DNA from: Gymnothorax reevesii
Taxonomy: Eukaryota > Chordata > Actinopteri > Anguilliformes > Muraenidae
DNA: 64,000 nucleotides
Direction of reading: 5' to 3'
Assembly (NCBI GenBank): GCA_029721435.1
Contig: CM056587.1
Span: forward strand, 19,414,667 to 19,478,666
Position 1 is the stretch's first letter. Each line of letters opens with the position of its first letter. Under the pieces are notes generated by a model. The model was not told where the DNA came from. It saw only the letters and a list, made by a program, of their open reading frames with translations, and did not search any database. The translations under genes were made by a program, and so were the position numbers. Shown here one piece after another: positions 23,125 through 35,268 of the stretch.

Positions 23125-26100
23125 TTGGAAGGAGAGAGGGGTGAGACCACAGGCCAGTGACAAAGTGCCACTGGTCAGCCCCAGCCCACATACATCACTG
23201 CCTGCTGTCACTGTGGCAGCAGCTATCGATTGCCTGTCACGCTGATCACATTACAGCCTTATGAGATTAGATTCGCATTTTTAATTCCCTTCTTGAAAAA
23301 CTTGAATAAATAAAATGAATGCCTGATTGACTGGTGGGTGATATTGGAGGAGGCCTCGAGAATGCAGAGATGGTACCGACAGGCACTGAGGGGGTAGGGT
23401 TTGGTGGATGACGTGGGTCAGTTACCCAGAGTACGTGCAGGAGAGTGCTGATGCCTGTAAAATGCACACATCCCACCAATCATTCACAGACCGTCCAAAT
23501 CGTATTCCTGATAGTCTAAGAACTGAAGGGAATTATCTGCATTATTGCCAGAGATTATGGGAGAAATCTCCACGTTCTCTCTCATTTCACCAGGAACATA
23601 CACCGACTTCTCGTAAACCATGACCTTGGGTGAGGCATATTCCTTCAGAAAGCCATTCATCTCTGCTCCTTCAGTCACTGTAATCAGTTAAATTGGTCCC
23701 CTCAATTGATTATCTAATCAATACGGTAAACTTGAATGTTGCTGCATCTCTATTGTGTGGACCCATGGACTCGACTGATAACCTTTACTTTGGGTCCTAT
23801 TTTATTTTTTCCTTAAATTTTAATTGTGTCTGCCTGTGTACTTTTGCATGTTCTTTCCTGTATTTTTTTACCTCTGTGAAGCGTGAGTAGTGCAACACAA
23901 ATAGTTTTACTTTTCACTTTAATTTTGCCTCCAACATCAATGCTTGCATTTTTTCAACAGAAATGCAAGTGATGCTCAGAGCATCCAAGAAATATATGTT
24001 TACTTTTTCATATTACCTTTTACAGGAATACCTCACATTTATCTAATACCCAGTAGTTAATGGTTTCAGGTTCTCTGGCCCTTTCTGATAGGTTCAATAA
24101 ACTATCAATCCTTCTACTGATCCAAACTGGGAAAAAAGAATTCCCTTCAACACCTTAGTGTCCATTAATAACAACCAATGATATCTAAAAGAGGGCCAGT
24201 AATCAGCAAATATATTTTTTCTTCAACTAAACAGCAGCAATAAGTGATCTAATGTAGCTAATGAGTGAAATCAAACAGGTCTCTATCCACCAGACCCAGC
24301 CCTTTGAATGCAATGGCAGTTAACAGCATTTAATCTTGCGAAACAGTGTTAACCTGATTTCTATCAGGGAAGCTGCCAATTCCTCTGATAAGTGCAACCA
24401 TATTGATTAATTGGGCAATTGAAGACAGAATGGCTGTTTATTAAAGCTGTATACCCATTCTATCTAGAAGTGTGAGCTCTGCAAATTTCAAACAAAATTA
24501 AGTTCTTAGCGGTTTTACATGTCAGCACATTTTTTTTTATATGAGACGAGACAAAGCTGTTTTTTTCCTATGTTCATTATAAATTGTTTGATCTACTTTG
24601 TTTACTAGTATTTACATTTTGAGTGGATATGATCTAATGTATCCCTCCATTTCAAATAAAGATGCTATAAAGAAATAAATAAAGAACATGATAATAATTC
24701 TCAGCATGAATGTTGACCCAGAGAGTGATCTTGAGCGTGTACTCACTTGAATGATAGTACACGCTAAAGCATGCTCCCCTGCCCTAAGATAGCAGAAGTG
24801 ACCAATAAGCTTCAGCTATTTTTTTTTTACCTCACCACATGTGGCTCTTTCATTTGTATTCCCCCCCTGCTTAGAGCAGTGGCTCAGAGTCAAACAACAG
24901 GTCAGGTCTTTGCTTCATTGTCATCACAACAGGTTTATGCGATGGAGATACATGAACCTCAGAAAGAGAATGTAAATTATTTTACTCTGAGGTACCATTT
25001 TAGGGCTCAGACAATCTGATGATGAAGGTGTGTCTACTACAGCTCAGAAAGTCCACAACCTCAAAATGATTTAGCCCATGACACCGACCTGTAACACTTT
25101 GAAAATAAAGGATCCTTTGCAGGTCCTATTTTGTAGTCATGTCAATTTTACATATATAGACAGGGCTTTTTACTTAAGACTGCTACCATGATGCATTAGG
25201 GCGTGGCAAAGAGGTAATTTCAGTTCAAAATCCCAAAACAGCAAGATACAGAGTAGGGAGACAAACCCTTGAACAGCGGTGGGGAAAATATCCCAAAGGA
25301 AAGTGATCTCTGGAGGTCCTCAAATATACAGGAGGTGATAATTCACCGGATACTGGGAAGGTGCCCTTTTCAGTCTTTGTTTTACCAGGGAAGTTCAGCT
25401 GAGAACAAGATTCCCTTTTTAAAGAATTCTCTGCAAGAAATGCCTGCCGGCAGAGTTGTAAGATAGGGAGGGATGAGCCATGTTTCCATCAAACACTTTC
25501 GGCATAGTACCCTTAAAACCTCTACGTACCCTTTACGCACGAGTACCTAAACCTTAGATCTGGTCTGCATTTCTGCCGCAGATGGAACTCTTAAATACGG
25601 GCGGGGTTGTTAGCGGATGGTAAAAAACCGTGCCAACCATGTCTTTGGTCGAATAAAAGTGAAGATTCACTCTTGACCAATCAACAGACTGTGGTGCGGC
25701 TAGCTCCAACTTTCAGTAACAGATCAGAATACTAGCTACCTCAACACCGGGGTACCATATAGGAAAAAAAAAAAGAGAGGAACAAATTTGAATCGTTGAT
25801 TTGGTTCCATCCCCAACTTTTGACAATGTAAGTGCAAAAATAACCATTCTAACATGTAGCAAACTGAACTGAAGGGAACCAGACTGTTTGGTGGAATCAA
25901 GGCTGTGGAGAGAGACGTGGGTACAGCCACTGTAGTGGTTTTGGGGTTTAGGGCCTTGCACAGGGGCCCATAGGCAGAGTTTTTCCCAACTTCATTTCTC
26001 CAGACACGAGAATCTCAAGCGCCAACAGGGGCTCCAAACAACAACTCTACAAGGCTCCCTCGTCACACAAAGGGATGGTGGATGGAGGCAGTGGCCTGGC

Positions 26101-27544
26101 CCCCTGATTCTGCAAAGTCTCTGTCCGTCTGACTCAGAGCCCATATGGAGCCAGCACCGGGCCGGGGCCTGGGAAACACAGGCTCCGTTTGTAAGCCTAT
26201 CGATCGACTGTAAGGGGAGCCTCCGCCCCCTCCCCCGACCAATGACAAGGGCCACAGCTTCCAGTCGCCTCCCAACGGAATCGATTCCGGCCTGAGTGTG
26301 ACATCACCCTGAGACCGGCGCGGTGATCCTGTCGCCAAGATGGCCTGGCACAGTGGGCACTCGGAGCCCCGACCTGCCAGCAGTGCCCAACTTAACCCTC
26401 ACTCTCTCAGTTACCCCCTTTAAGTAAACAATTATCTCATTTATCAACTAAATAATCGAGACCATTACATGCCCAGTAAGAATTAAGAAATGATAATTAC
26501 AAAGTGTTTGCTTATTGGCTACATTTATGTGTATCATGGATGTGATGGTGTAAGGATATAATAATGGCATCAAAAATAAATTGTACGGTTATTCTACCAA
26601 TTAGCCTCAGCAACAGAGCAAATCAATGTTTGGTTGCAGGTCAAGTAAAGCAAACTGCAGCAGGTTCAGCATAATTTAGCACTGAAAGGTGACGGTACTG
26701 GAGGACTTTCATACCGCAAACTATTTAAAATATCCAATCTCAGTCCTCGTTCCTTCCAAAAACTTCTGCCCAAATGCAATTTTTTACGTGATTTTTTTTT
26801 CTCTATTTCTTTCGTCTAATATCGCATTTTATCTAAAATTGGAAAAGCATTCAGTGAGACGAAAATCCAAAATATGCAACGATGGAGTAGTAAGGGAGCA
26901 AAACATTTTTCATAGCAAATTTTCTGTGAATTATGACACAGTATACAATATATTTCTGAAAGTACAAAGAGTACTATTGTATATTTGGCTCACATCAAAT
27001 ACATTTGCGCTATCTTCAATTCGCCATACACAACAAATGGTAACATCTGTGAAGGAGAATATGTCACATGATCATTCCAGTTTCAATCCAATGTATTCAC
27101 TGTAGATGAGGCCAGAGATAAGCTCTGCAAAAGAAAGCAATTTGTCATCAGTTAACATGGCTGCAAAATATAGAATTATAATAGACATTGATCAGGCCCT
27201 ACACTAGATCAAATCTTCATGGAGACCACATTAACCAAACCCACTCTTCAATAGACAGCTTATCTGAGAATTCATCTTCCATATCTCTATCCCTGCGGCA
27301 AAGGAAACTCTACTCCGCAAAATCCCAGCTATGTCCACCCTCTCACGTCCTTACCTACCCCTGCAGCGAGCTTTGGACGAAAAAGGCCAGGTGCATTCTT
27401 GCGCAAGTGCACATACGCTTACTATTGCGGACACCCAGGCATGCTTGCTGACACGGATGCCCACACACGTAGACACGCGCGCACACACTTCCTTATTTTA
27501 CGATCTGTTATGTCTTGACATCCCCATTAACTCATAAATCCAAT
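23125..27544. other. Unique sequence without recognised gene
   Basis: No exon or repeat family recognised with confidence. Local points: a short hairpin agcgtgtac..gtacacgct at about 24735-24764; a possible element end (catgtttccatcaaacac) at about 25481 without a visible partner; a more GC-rich block at about 25990-26400 carrying two overlapping minus-strand frames with no domain; and TAATTA-type clusters around 24400. The + frame at 26689-27105 (138 codons) lies in AT-rich DNA and has no recognisable motif. Confidence 0.35.
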
Positions 27545-27850
27545 ATAACGACGCTCGATGGTATCTATGTGGCGGGCGGCGCGAGATTGGGGATGCGGAG
27601 ATCAATCGCTCCCTCGGCTGTCACTCCGGGCGCTTGTTCTCGCATCCATCTCGCGCCCGCCCGATGAAACTGCAGGCACGGCTCTTTCAGACTCGCGGTA
27701 ATCCGATTGAGCCGGCGATCGATGGCGGACTGCGGTCAGTGCGCTATAGTCTCAGCGACCTGCTCCCTGGCCGATTCCCACTGACCACAAGCTCCCCAGA
27801 CCGCCGGCCGGCAGTTGGGCGCAGCGAATCTTTAATGTAGTTCGACAGCG
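27545..27850. promoter_or_regulatory. CpG-rich patch
   Basis: CG dinucleotides are dense here (for example ggcgggcggcgcgag, cgcgcccgcccgatg, ccggcgatcgatgg and accgccggccggcag), unlike the CpG-poor flanks. In a methylated vertebrate genome this suggests an unmethylated regulatory region or recent or selected sequence. The + frame at 27634-27840 (68 codons) has no recognised domain. No TATA box or splice site ties it to a transcript. Function is inferred and weakly supported. Confidence 0.4.
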
Positions 27851-28540
27851 ATGCTGCCATCACGGCGACTTCAGCTGCTCCCACTACAGTTTCTCATAAT
27901 GCCATATTTCAGCACCATATGTACACTTCAATAACAACCAAATTTCATAAATAATAACAATAATAAGTTTATTTATAGGATATAGCACCTTTCAAGCAAT
28001 ACTGCACAAATGGCATCACAAACAGGTAAGAAATAAATGTAAACTTTAATTTCCCATGCTTAAGCACCATATGTACAAACCCAACAATGATGACCAAACC
28101 TTCAACTTTACCTACATAAACATTACTTATCCTCTTATGCTTGCCATAATGACATGAAAATAATATTTGTTGTCATTGCTTTTCAAAGACCTGTAAAACA
28201 AATTTTAAAGTATATTCTGTAGGAATTTGCAAGACACTCCAGACCACCGCGACTTATGCTTTATTTCATTTATTTGGTCAGGAAATTTCAGATGAAACTC
28301 AGGGGCAAAACCTTGGTGGTACCAGCTCAAGTTCCAAAACCATTTCCTTACATCACCGTTAATTAAACACATCATAATGTAACATTTATGATTATCAGCT
28401 GGATCAATGTATGAGTCACTGAGACTGCAGGCTATTTGAGTGCCAAGTTTCACAACTTTTTACTGTAGGGTTTTGCGTGTTCCCAAAGATTCCAACTACA
28501 AAAGTAAACAAATGCAGGTGGTGGACGACAGCAGGAAACA
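27851..28540. other. AT-rich unique sequence
   Basis: No gene or repeat family recognised. The minus-strand frame at 28205-28453 has no visible domain. Confidence 0.4.
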
Positions 28541-28958
28541 CTGTTATAAACTTGCACCTTTTTTGCCAGTTAATTTAACTGTAATTTTACAATTTTAGGT
28601 TTACAACAGAGTTTTGTGTACGTTAAGTGTAAACCTCAGTTAAATGCACACAGGAGGGGTGCTCCGGGGGCACATTGGTCTAAGCGCATGCACTACAAAA
28701 GGCTGAGTCCTTCCCGTGGTGGCCCGGGTTCAATTCCAACTCGGGCCTGTTTGCTGCATGTCATTCCCATTCTTGTCCCACCATTCCTGCCTCTCTCCAC
28801 TGAGTACTGACTAATAAAGGGAAAAACCCCATGTACACAGGACTCCACTTACAGTTAAAATAACCAGGAAACAAAGCGTTAATTGAACTGTTAAATTCAG
28901 GCAGTTCATAACATTGTATATCCCTGAAACGACAGTATCCTCCCCACGGGCAAAGTTA
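28541..28958. repeat. Dispersed repeat, interrupted by a SINE
   Basis: Shares the block tataaacttgcacctttttt, then gccagtta..ttaactgt..ttttacaat, then gtaaacc.cagttaaatgc, and, after the SINE, acttacagttaaa and gcgttaatt with the sequence at about 62041-62225. The two copies are in the same orientation, and the 62-kb copy lacks the SINE, giving an empty-site comparison. It ends near ccccacgggcaaagt (28942-28956), a 15-mer also found at 62924-62938. Family not named. Confidence 0.7.
28656..28834 (+). mobile_element. tRNA-derived SINE with target duplication
   Basis: The head shows RNA polymerase III promoter boxes: an A-box-like cattggtctaagcgc (about 28672-28686) and a B-box-like gggttcaattcc (about 28727-28738). 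The body (tttgctgcatgtcattccc, then ctctctccactgag) and the tail ctaataaagggaaaaacccc match the layout of widespread fish tRNA-SINEs. acacagga flanks both sides (28648-28655 and 28835-28842), a target duplication. The uninterrupted repeat copy at about 62140 supports insertion here. Non-coding; mobilised by a partner LINE. Confidence 0.85.
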
Positions 28959-30345
28959 ATAGTTTGGCCTTGTGGGAATTATAGAAAAGGGTTTAGGGTC
29001 CAAAAAATCAACAAGAGAACTTCTCAAGGAATGTTCATACAAATTTTGGTAATAGGGTGACCAATATCTGTATGCAGCTGGAACAATCACACCAAGTATG
29101 ACATTTGCAAATTTTAAATTTACCAAGTAGTGGCACTACAGGAAACATTACAGATCCTCCACAATCAACAACTTCCTCCTCTATTCAGCAGGAATGTAGA
29201 GGGCAGATTTCACATAAAAACCAATTAAAACTGCTCAAGCCAATGAAATTTTGAAACATGAATGGTTTGGTTTGGTGGTGGCACTACAGCAAAGGTCTTC
29301 GGGAGACCAACATCAATAGCAGCCCTTCTCTGTGCACTAGAAACTATCAGAAGAAGGATGACATGATTTCTATTAAAACTGTTCAAGTTATTGAATTTGA
29401 AAATATAATGTTTTTTTTTTTTTTTTTTTTAATTTGGCATCTACAATCCCACCCAAATTTGGAAAGCCCAATCTGAGAACTACAAGGCTTGTTCGTATAC
29501 AACCCCCTATTGAAAGCTCAGGAGAGAGAGACAATTTGCGGCTTTCCTCCAAAGCACATGCCTGTCAGCCCCTGCATCTTAACACTCATTGGTCGAGACT
29601 ATCACAAGTTCAGAACGAGGGCAGAGGATACCCAAACATGAGCAAGCTAAGAATCTCACTGATGAGCGCCTGGCTGGCCAATAGGAGGCGCTTGAGTAAC
29701 AAACATAATAATCATTTTTTTATTTCCATTCCCAGCAGTCCCTTCCCAATTTGCATTTCCAAAGCTCTTTTAGCCAATCGTATGCTGTTCTGAAAAAGCT
29801 GCCGACCACTGCTGGTTAGTACGACCAGGGATTAAACCCGCGCCATAGTTATCACTACTGCATTGCAATTGCGGTGCCTTAACTGAATGAGCTAACCCGG
29901 CAGCACAAAAATATAAAGTTTGACCTGGTGGTGGCTCTACAGGAAAGGTCATGGGGTCACATAAAACAATAGAGTTCGTCCTCTATGCACCAGGGATGAC
30001 CTCAAAAAAGTTTCATGCATTTCCCATAAAAACTGTGGCGCTATAACAAAGGTCAGAGGGTGATCAACATCAATAATATGCCTTCTCTCTGCCCTGGAAA
30101 AAATGTCAAGATTGACAAGAAAAAATGACAAGATTCCTATCAAAACTGTTTGAGTTATTACATTTGGAAATATAGTTTGAGCTGGTGGTGGTGCAACAGG
30201 AAAGGTCGTAGGGTCACACAAAACAGTAGGATTGATCCTCTATGCACCAGGAATGTACGATTTATACGATTCTCTTCAAAACTGCTTGAGTTATCTCGCT
30301 AAAAGCCAAAAACATAACACTTTAACACAAAATTCATTTTAGGGT
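28959..30345. repeat. Diverged tandem repeat of roughly 110-150-bp units, SINE-interrupted
   Basis: Recurrent blocks in the same order: ggtggtggc.ctacag.aaaggtc, gggtca or ccaacatca, ctct.tgcaccagg, then tcaaaactg.ttgagttatt and a gaaatataa-type end. Units are recognisable at about 29120, 29265, 29920, 30030 and 30180. Copies are much diverged, so this is an old array, not an active minisatellite. A SINE (29411-29907) splits the second unit from the third. Confidence 0.7.
29411..29907 (-). mobile_element. tRNA-headed SINE on the minus strand
   Basis: Read on the minus strand, it begins with a tRNA-like head at about 29905-29810: an A-box-like ttagctcattcagttaaggc and a B-box-like gggtttaatccc. 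It ends in a poly(A) tail, seen as a 20-T run at 29411-29430. aaaatataa flanks both ends (29400-29408 and 29908-29916), a target duplication. About 495 bp is long for a SINE, so it may be a composite. The + frame at 29434-29793 inside it is a chance frame. Confidence 0.8.
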
Positions 30346-30350
30346 TATGA

Positions 30351-30370
30351 GAAGAAGAAGAAGAAGAAGA
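30351..30370. repeat. (GAA)n microsatellite
   Basis: About seven GAA/AAG units immediately after the tandem array. Confidence 0.9.
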
Positions 30371-30562
30371 ATGGACTTGAGAAATTCACAAACAGAATCC
30401 CTGGTAAGATCAGCATCTGTGAGGTCCAGAAGACTGCCCTCCTTGGAACAGCACAAATATTGCAGAGGGCACTGTTAATAATGTAAGACTTTCCCTCTAG
30501 GGCCTTAGGACCATTGCTTGGACCTGGCTCTACAGGATGAATAAAGCATTATGTGAAGAGAA

Positions 30563-30606
30563 AATAATAAAATAATAATAATAACAATAACAACAATAAT
30601 AATAAT
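30563..30606. repeat. (AAT)n/(AAC)n microsatellite
   Basis: A trinucleotide run dominated by AAT with AAC variants. Confidence 0.9.
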
Positions 30607-31835
30607 CGGTGCTGGATTGAATTACACATGCCTCTTTTTCCATTGTACCCCCTCATACACAGAACTAGGGCTGAAGCAGGATGGATAAATCTACAAGCCT
30701 GCATATTGGGGAAACACACCTGGAAAGTTCCAACTCAAATTCCAACAAGATGGAGAATGTTTTTTCAGGGAGCGGTCCTCCATAGAACCCTACAAATTCT
30801 GTTCTCTCTCTCTCTGTACTCTCAAACCCTACGTCTGCCAATATCTCTCAATGTTTTACTGTAAAATGTTTCAGCAGTATTAGGCCCCGAGAGTAATTTA
30901 AACATCAACAGGAGATGGCTTTCCGGGTCTAAAGCAGATTATGCATCAGATACGTGCTCACACTCTCTACATGGCCATTCAGTTACAGCCAAATCATCCC
31001 CCTCCCTCCACCTCCTGCTCAATTCTACACTGAGAACATTTAACTGTTGCTTATTTCATTTCACTTCACTCAGTTCTACACCACTCACGACAACAAAAAA
31101 AGTATCATTTTTACCAGCTTTTAAATGATGAGATGGTCCGTCTGGGCAGCTAGATTCCTATACGAGCCCTTCCATGCCTGCCCACTTCACACACAAGACC
31201 CTTCTCGGATAAACTTGCCCGGCATTTGCCCGTAATGTTTGCCATTTCTCTCTGATTGTATTTGTATGTTTCTCCCTCAACTGTGGTGTTCTCAGGTTTC
31301 CTTAATGGCTCCCAGGATGCACTGTGGCTGCCAGGGTCAATGAAACGCGTGGAATATGGAGCAGCGGTGGATGCGGCAAAAGTCAGGCCATTTCGAGTGC
31401 ACTTAGTTTCAACAGGAAACGTGTTTCAGTAGTGATGCTTTAATGGTGATAGGCTCTGCTGTCTTACATTAGGCAAAACAAAACTAATGTATCATGTTAT
31501 TTGCTGTTATGGCTCAGCAGGAAAGCACTAACTGACATTTAACCCTTTCAGGATAAAGATCATAAGTATGTGATTATTAAATGCGCTTAACTGCAAATTC
31601 TAATGCTGATGTAAATTCACTACTGATAACTGAAAACAGTGGAGCTCTAGGACACTGGCATTTACAATTTTCATTATCCTCAATCGCTAACGTCCATCCC
31701 CATGTCCATCTCCAAGTTTACAACCACAACTGTGACTGCTTCCTCATTTTCTTTGAGTTTTCAATCAGTTTTTGACCATGACATCACACCAGTTTAGTCT
31801 TCTTAGTTTCGACTGATTCTTCCAATTGTCTGGCT
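30607..31835. other. Unique sequence without recognised features
   Basis: No gene or repeat recognised; short (CT)n at about 30806-30818. Confidence 0.4.
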
Positions 31836-32588
31836 CAGTGGTTCCCACTCTCAGCCCTGCCCCCACGTATGATGCTTTCTGTTCCAACCACAATAGCAAA
31901 TTAGATTTTAACAGGCAGCTAATTGGACCTAACTAGGTTAATTGATGTTCACAGCAGTTCTTTACCCTCTTAATTCCACCAAATCTTTACATTCTTAAGC
32001 CTTATTTGACTGAAGTATCCATGCATGTCACAGAAAATAAAAGTCCTCATGAACATTGTGTTCATTGTTTTTCTAAATTGCAAATAAAAATTGCAAACAA
32101 ATTCAAATAATGTCAATTTTAAATAGAACAAATCAGCTAGCTAGATCAGTGAACACAGGTGTACGGAGTTCTTTCAAAACACTTTGCTCAAACTTAATAT
32201 CATAAACATGACTCAAAACAGGTTTGCTTGCTACATAAATAGTTTTACCAACTATGTGTCCATGATTTCATCAGCTGGGATGCTACTGATTTGTTAATTT
32301 CACAAATTACATTTAAAATTTCCCCCCAACTTTTGTGCAGTTTTTTTTCCCCCAGTACAACACGACATACATACAGAATTTTTGTTTTCAACGGAAGGCA
32401 TGAATACTGATACCAAAAACAGTAAAAAATTAAAAAAAATAAATAAACTGCTCTCAACATGAAAATGTGCCTAATTAAGACAAATTAATTGCTGGTTAAT
32501 TTCTTGTGATTGCAATTGTGGATGGAACAAAATGGAACAAAATTCAGCATACACAGGGTAGGCCAAGGGCCAAGTATGGAAACCACTA
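31836..32588. mobile_element. Possible longer hAT-type non-autonomous element
   Basis: The left end cagtggttcccactctcag and the right end tatggaaaccacta are inverted in the style of the short hAT elements in this window, and the left side continues with ccctgcccccacg and ttctgttccaacc. The 8-mers flanking the ends do not match clearly, and the 750-bp interior shows no transposase. It may be two unrelated elements. Confidence 0.45.
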
Positions 32589-33773
32589 GCCAAATCGATG
32601 GTCCTTAGGCGCTTCTGCTATTTCTGAACATCTGCTCATGCGCATTCACCAACTTTTGCGCTCTCCCTGCCTGCGCCTGCTCCTTTTCTCAGTCCTCGCC
32701 CTTAAAGTTTGAAAACTTTTCTACCGAGTGCACATTTTTATGGCAATCATACAGAATCAGCATTATTCACGTTAATTCCTCCTGGATGCTTTGCTCGATA
32801 TGTTTGTAGAGACTAATTAAACACGTCGGTGCCTTGACGGGGATGGATGGCTTTTTAATGATGTCAGTAGAAGTGAATATGCAAGCGGTCTTGCGCCGAG
32901 CAGGGAGGTTGGGAGATTGCGGATTGATTTTCGGGCGGACGCTGCACGTACTGTATGAATAAAATTTCAGGTACCCTCGGCTCAGTGATGGGCTGGCCCA
33001 AAAGCAACTGATTTAGGGCGGAGAGACCGGACGATGGTACACCCGGTGCACGCGCTCGCTCGACCGCGCAGACAGCCAGTCTGCATTCTTTCCGATAAAA
33101 TATGACTTTTATTTTTGTGAGGAATATACAATAACAATCATGTATATTGATACTGTCCCGCAGATTAGCTGAACTGTCTCCCAATCATAGATAAACCGGA
33201 ATTCACTGTTGTTGCGAGTACATGCTCACTCCTCCCACAGTATAAAAATCCCATAATTTTTATTGCGCTCTTCTTCACCTGAGGCGCGGTCTGCTAACGG
33301 GATCTAACCTGTCTCCAAATGAAACGTTATCCCGCTTGCCTGGCCCGCAGATCCCAGACAACAAGGGTACAATTGATTTCCCCGCGCGGTGCCACAAGCT
33401 GACCGACCTATACCAGATAAGAAGACAACCCTACGGAGTCAGCGTCTCCTCTCCTCGGTTCTCAGATAATCATGCTGTCGCTTCATGACAGACTTCTTCG
33501 TCTGTTGGTCTGCGAGCAAGAGAGGGATGGCGAGAAAACCGTTTCAAGAGGGATGTCTAAGAATATTTTCGACATACCAATATTAATATCAGTTTTTGTG
33601 TTGAATTCATAACGATTTCCAAGTTCTTTATGCCCTGTGGTGCGCGTCATTTTTATTCGCACGTGGCTGAGGCTGCCAGCGGAATTCCCCTCTAGAAGGA
33701 CATCCAACTTTTTAGGGGCATTACCAGCGGCCACCGGCAGGGGGTGGAGCTGCGCTTTGAGAAAGCTCTATAG
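32589..33773. other. Unique sequence, moderately CpG-containing
   Basis: No exon recognised. Positions 32640-33090 and 33280-33420 contain more CG dinucleotides than average. The minus-strand frames at 32864-33184 and 33483-33734 lack recognisable domains. Confidence 0.4.
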
Positions 33774-33966
33774 CAGGGGTCCCCAATCTTTCCTAGAAAG
33801 GGCTGGTGTGGGTTGCAACCAAGCAGCTACAGACCTGATTCTACGAATCAAGCTTATAAGCAAAGAATCCAGCGGATGATTATTAGTATCAGGTGTGTAA
33901 TTGCTTGTTTGCAATGAAAGCCGGCACCCAAAACTAGTCCTTTCTGGAAAAGATTGGGGACCCCTG
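33774..33966. mobile_element. hAT-type miniature element with 8-bp duplication
   Basis: Ends caggggtccccaatctttcc and, inverted, caggggtccccaatcttttcc are almost perfect mirror copies, continuing with agaaaggg.tggtgtgggt against the inner right side. The flanking 8-mers ctctatag (33766-33773) and cactatag (33967-33974) differ at one base, the 8-bp target duplication expected of hAT elements. 193 bp, no coding capacity. Same family type as 52630-52823. Confidence 0.9.
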
Positions 33967-35268
33967 CACTATAGGCTAGCAGGCTACTTAGACTAACCAA
34001 GAAATGCATTGAAATTGAAAGTTGTTCTTATCCCGATAATCGCATACCCTGAGGGTAAGACACTCTTTCCTGTCAATTTCGGACAAATAGGCAAACAAGC
34101 ATTCAGACTGACAGATAGGCGTGCAATAAAAGCGTATGTCTTACGCAGAAGAACGGTTGTTTTGCTGCTCAAATGATTTCTTGTCTCCTTTGTATTTAAA
34201 TGGGTGCATTGGAAAAAAAGACAAAGTGGCTGAATAGTTCTGTAAGAAGAGTATATCCAACTGGGACCTGTCTCACAGACTGTATAGCTCCCGCCCACCC
34301 CCCTCCGTTTTTAAACACTGTCTCACCCTGCTCTCTCCAGCCCCGATATCCTATCAGCCGTTGCAGCCCACCAGTCGATAGGCCATTAGTAAATAAGAGA
34401 TGCATAATTTATTAAATATCCTTCAGATACATATTTCAGCCTTTGGTTACCAGTCAAATCTCTTTGAGAAGTTATTCTTTAATTACGCTTTCAAGGAAAA
34501 GCGTTTCGTTTAAGCGACTGTCAGTAACCTTACTCCTGGCTGACACAGTAAACCTTACAATAGGATAAGTGGGGGTGACTGGTGTGGGGTGGGGGGAGCA
34601 ATATGATCATCTTGAGATCAGAGTACAGCATTTGAGACAAAAAAAATAATGCTGAAAACAAATGCATAAAAGCAGTCCGACTGAATGCAATAATAATAAT
34701 TGTTATTATTATAATACTCGGCACTAGTCAAGTATAAACGTTGGCATGATACTATTGCCAGAATTCTACACTGGAACCTTGTAAAACGACATAGGCTTCA
34801 AGCTGCAGATTAATGGTACGAGCACAAGCCTGAAGGAGTGACTGACAACAATGAAATAAAGATGCTGTGGGACTTAAACATCCAGATTGATGTCATCCAG
34901 CGCTTTCACTCTCGCTGGTGCTGCAGTGTTTCCTGACAGCGGCCGAGGGCTGTTTCTGGAAACTGCGCTCGGAGCAAAGCCAGGATAATTCTCTGACTGT
35001 CTGCGAAATCACATGGGTCCCAGCTTCACTGAGGAAAAACCCTTTTTTTTTTAGAATTACAAAACTCCCCCGGACAATTTTAATGCTCTTCACTTCACAA
35101 AAGAAATAGTTCATCCAAATTGTCCATCTCCAGAAGGGGGCCAAATTAGTGGGTAAATTGGTGATGTTTACTGAATGAGGAGTGTGCTGCAGGAGTTAAG
35201 GGGGAAAAGGGAGAGGAGGGAAGGATGGAAACAAAGCTGCATGGCTGTAGAAAACATGTCCTCATATA
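33967..35268. other. Unique sequence without recognised gene
   Basis: No gene recognised. An AT-rich inverted run (aataataataattgttattatt) lies at about 34688-34710. The overlapping frames at 34196-34415 occur on both strands and have no domain. Confidence 0.4.

Noticed and set aside
22177..23211. Cluster of frames around the second minisatellite
   Set aside because: They are translations of GT microsatellite, GA runs and minisatellite units.
26689..27105. 138-codon frame as a gene
   Set aside because: Lies in AT-rich DNA, with composition typical of non-coding sequence and no motif.
29810..29905. A true tRNA gene on the minus strand
   Set aside because: Boxes A and B are present, but the element continues to a poly(A) tail with target duplications, so it is a SINE head.
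31836..32588. Firm assignment as a single hAT element
   Set aside because: Ends look right but no 8-bp duplication is visible; kept only as a low-confidence feature.
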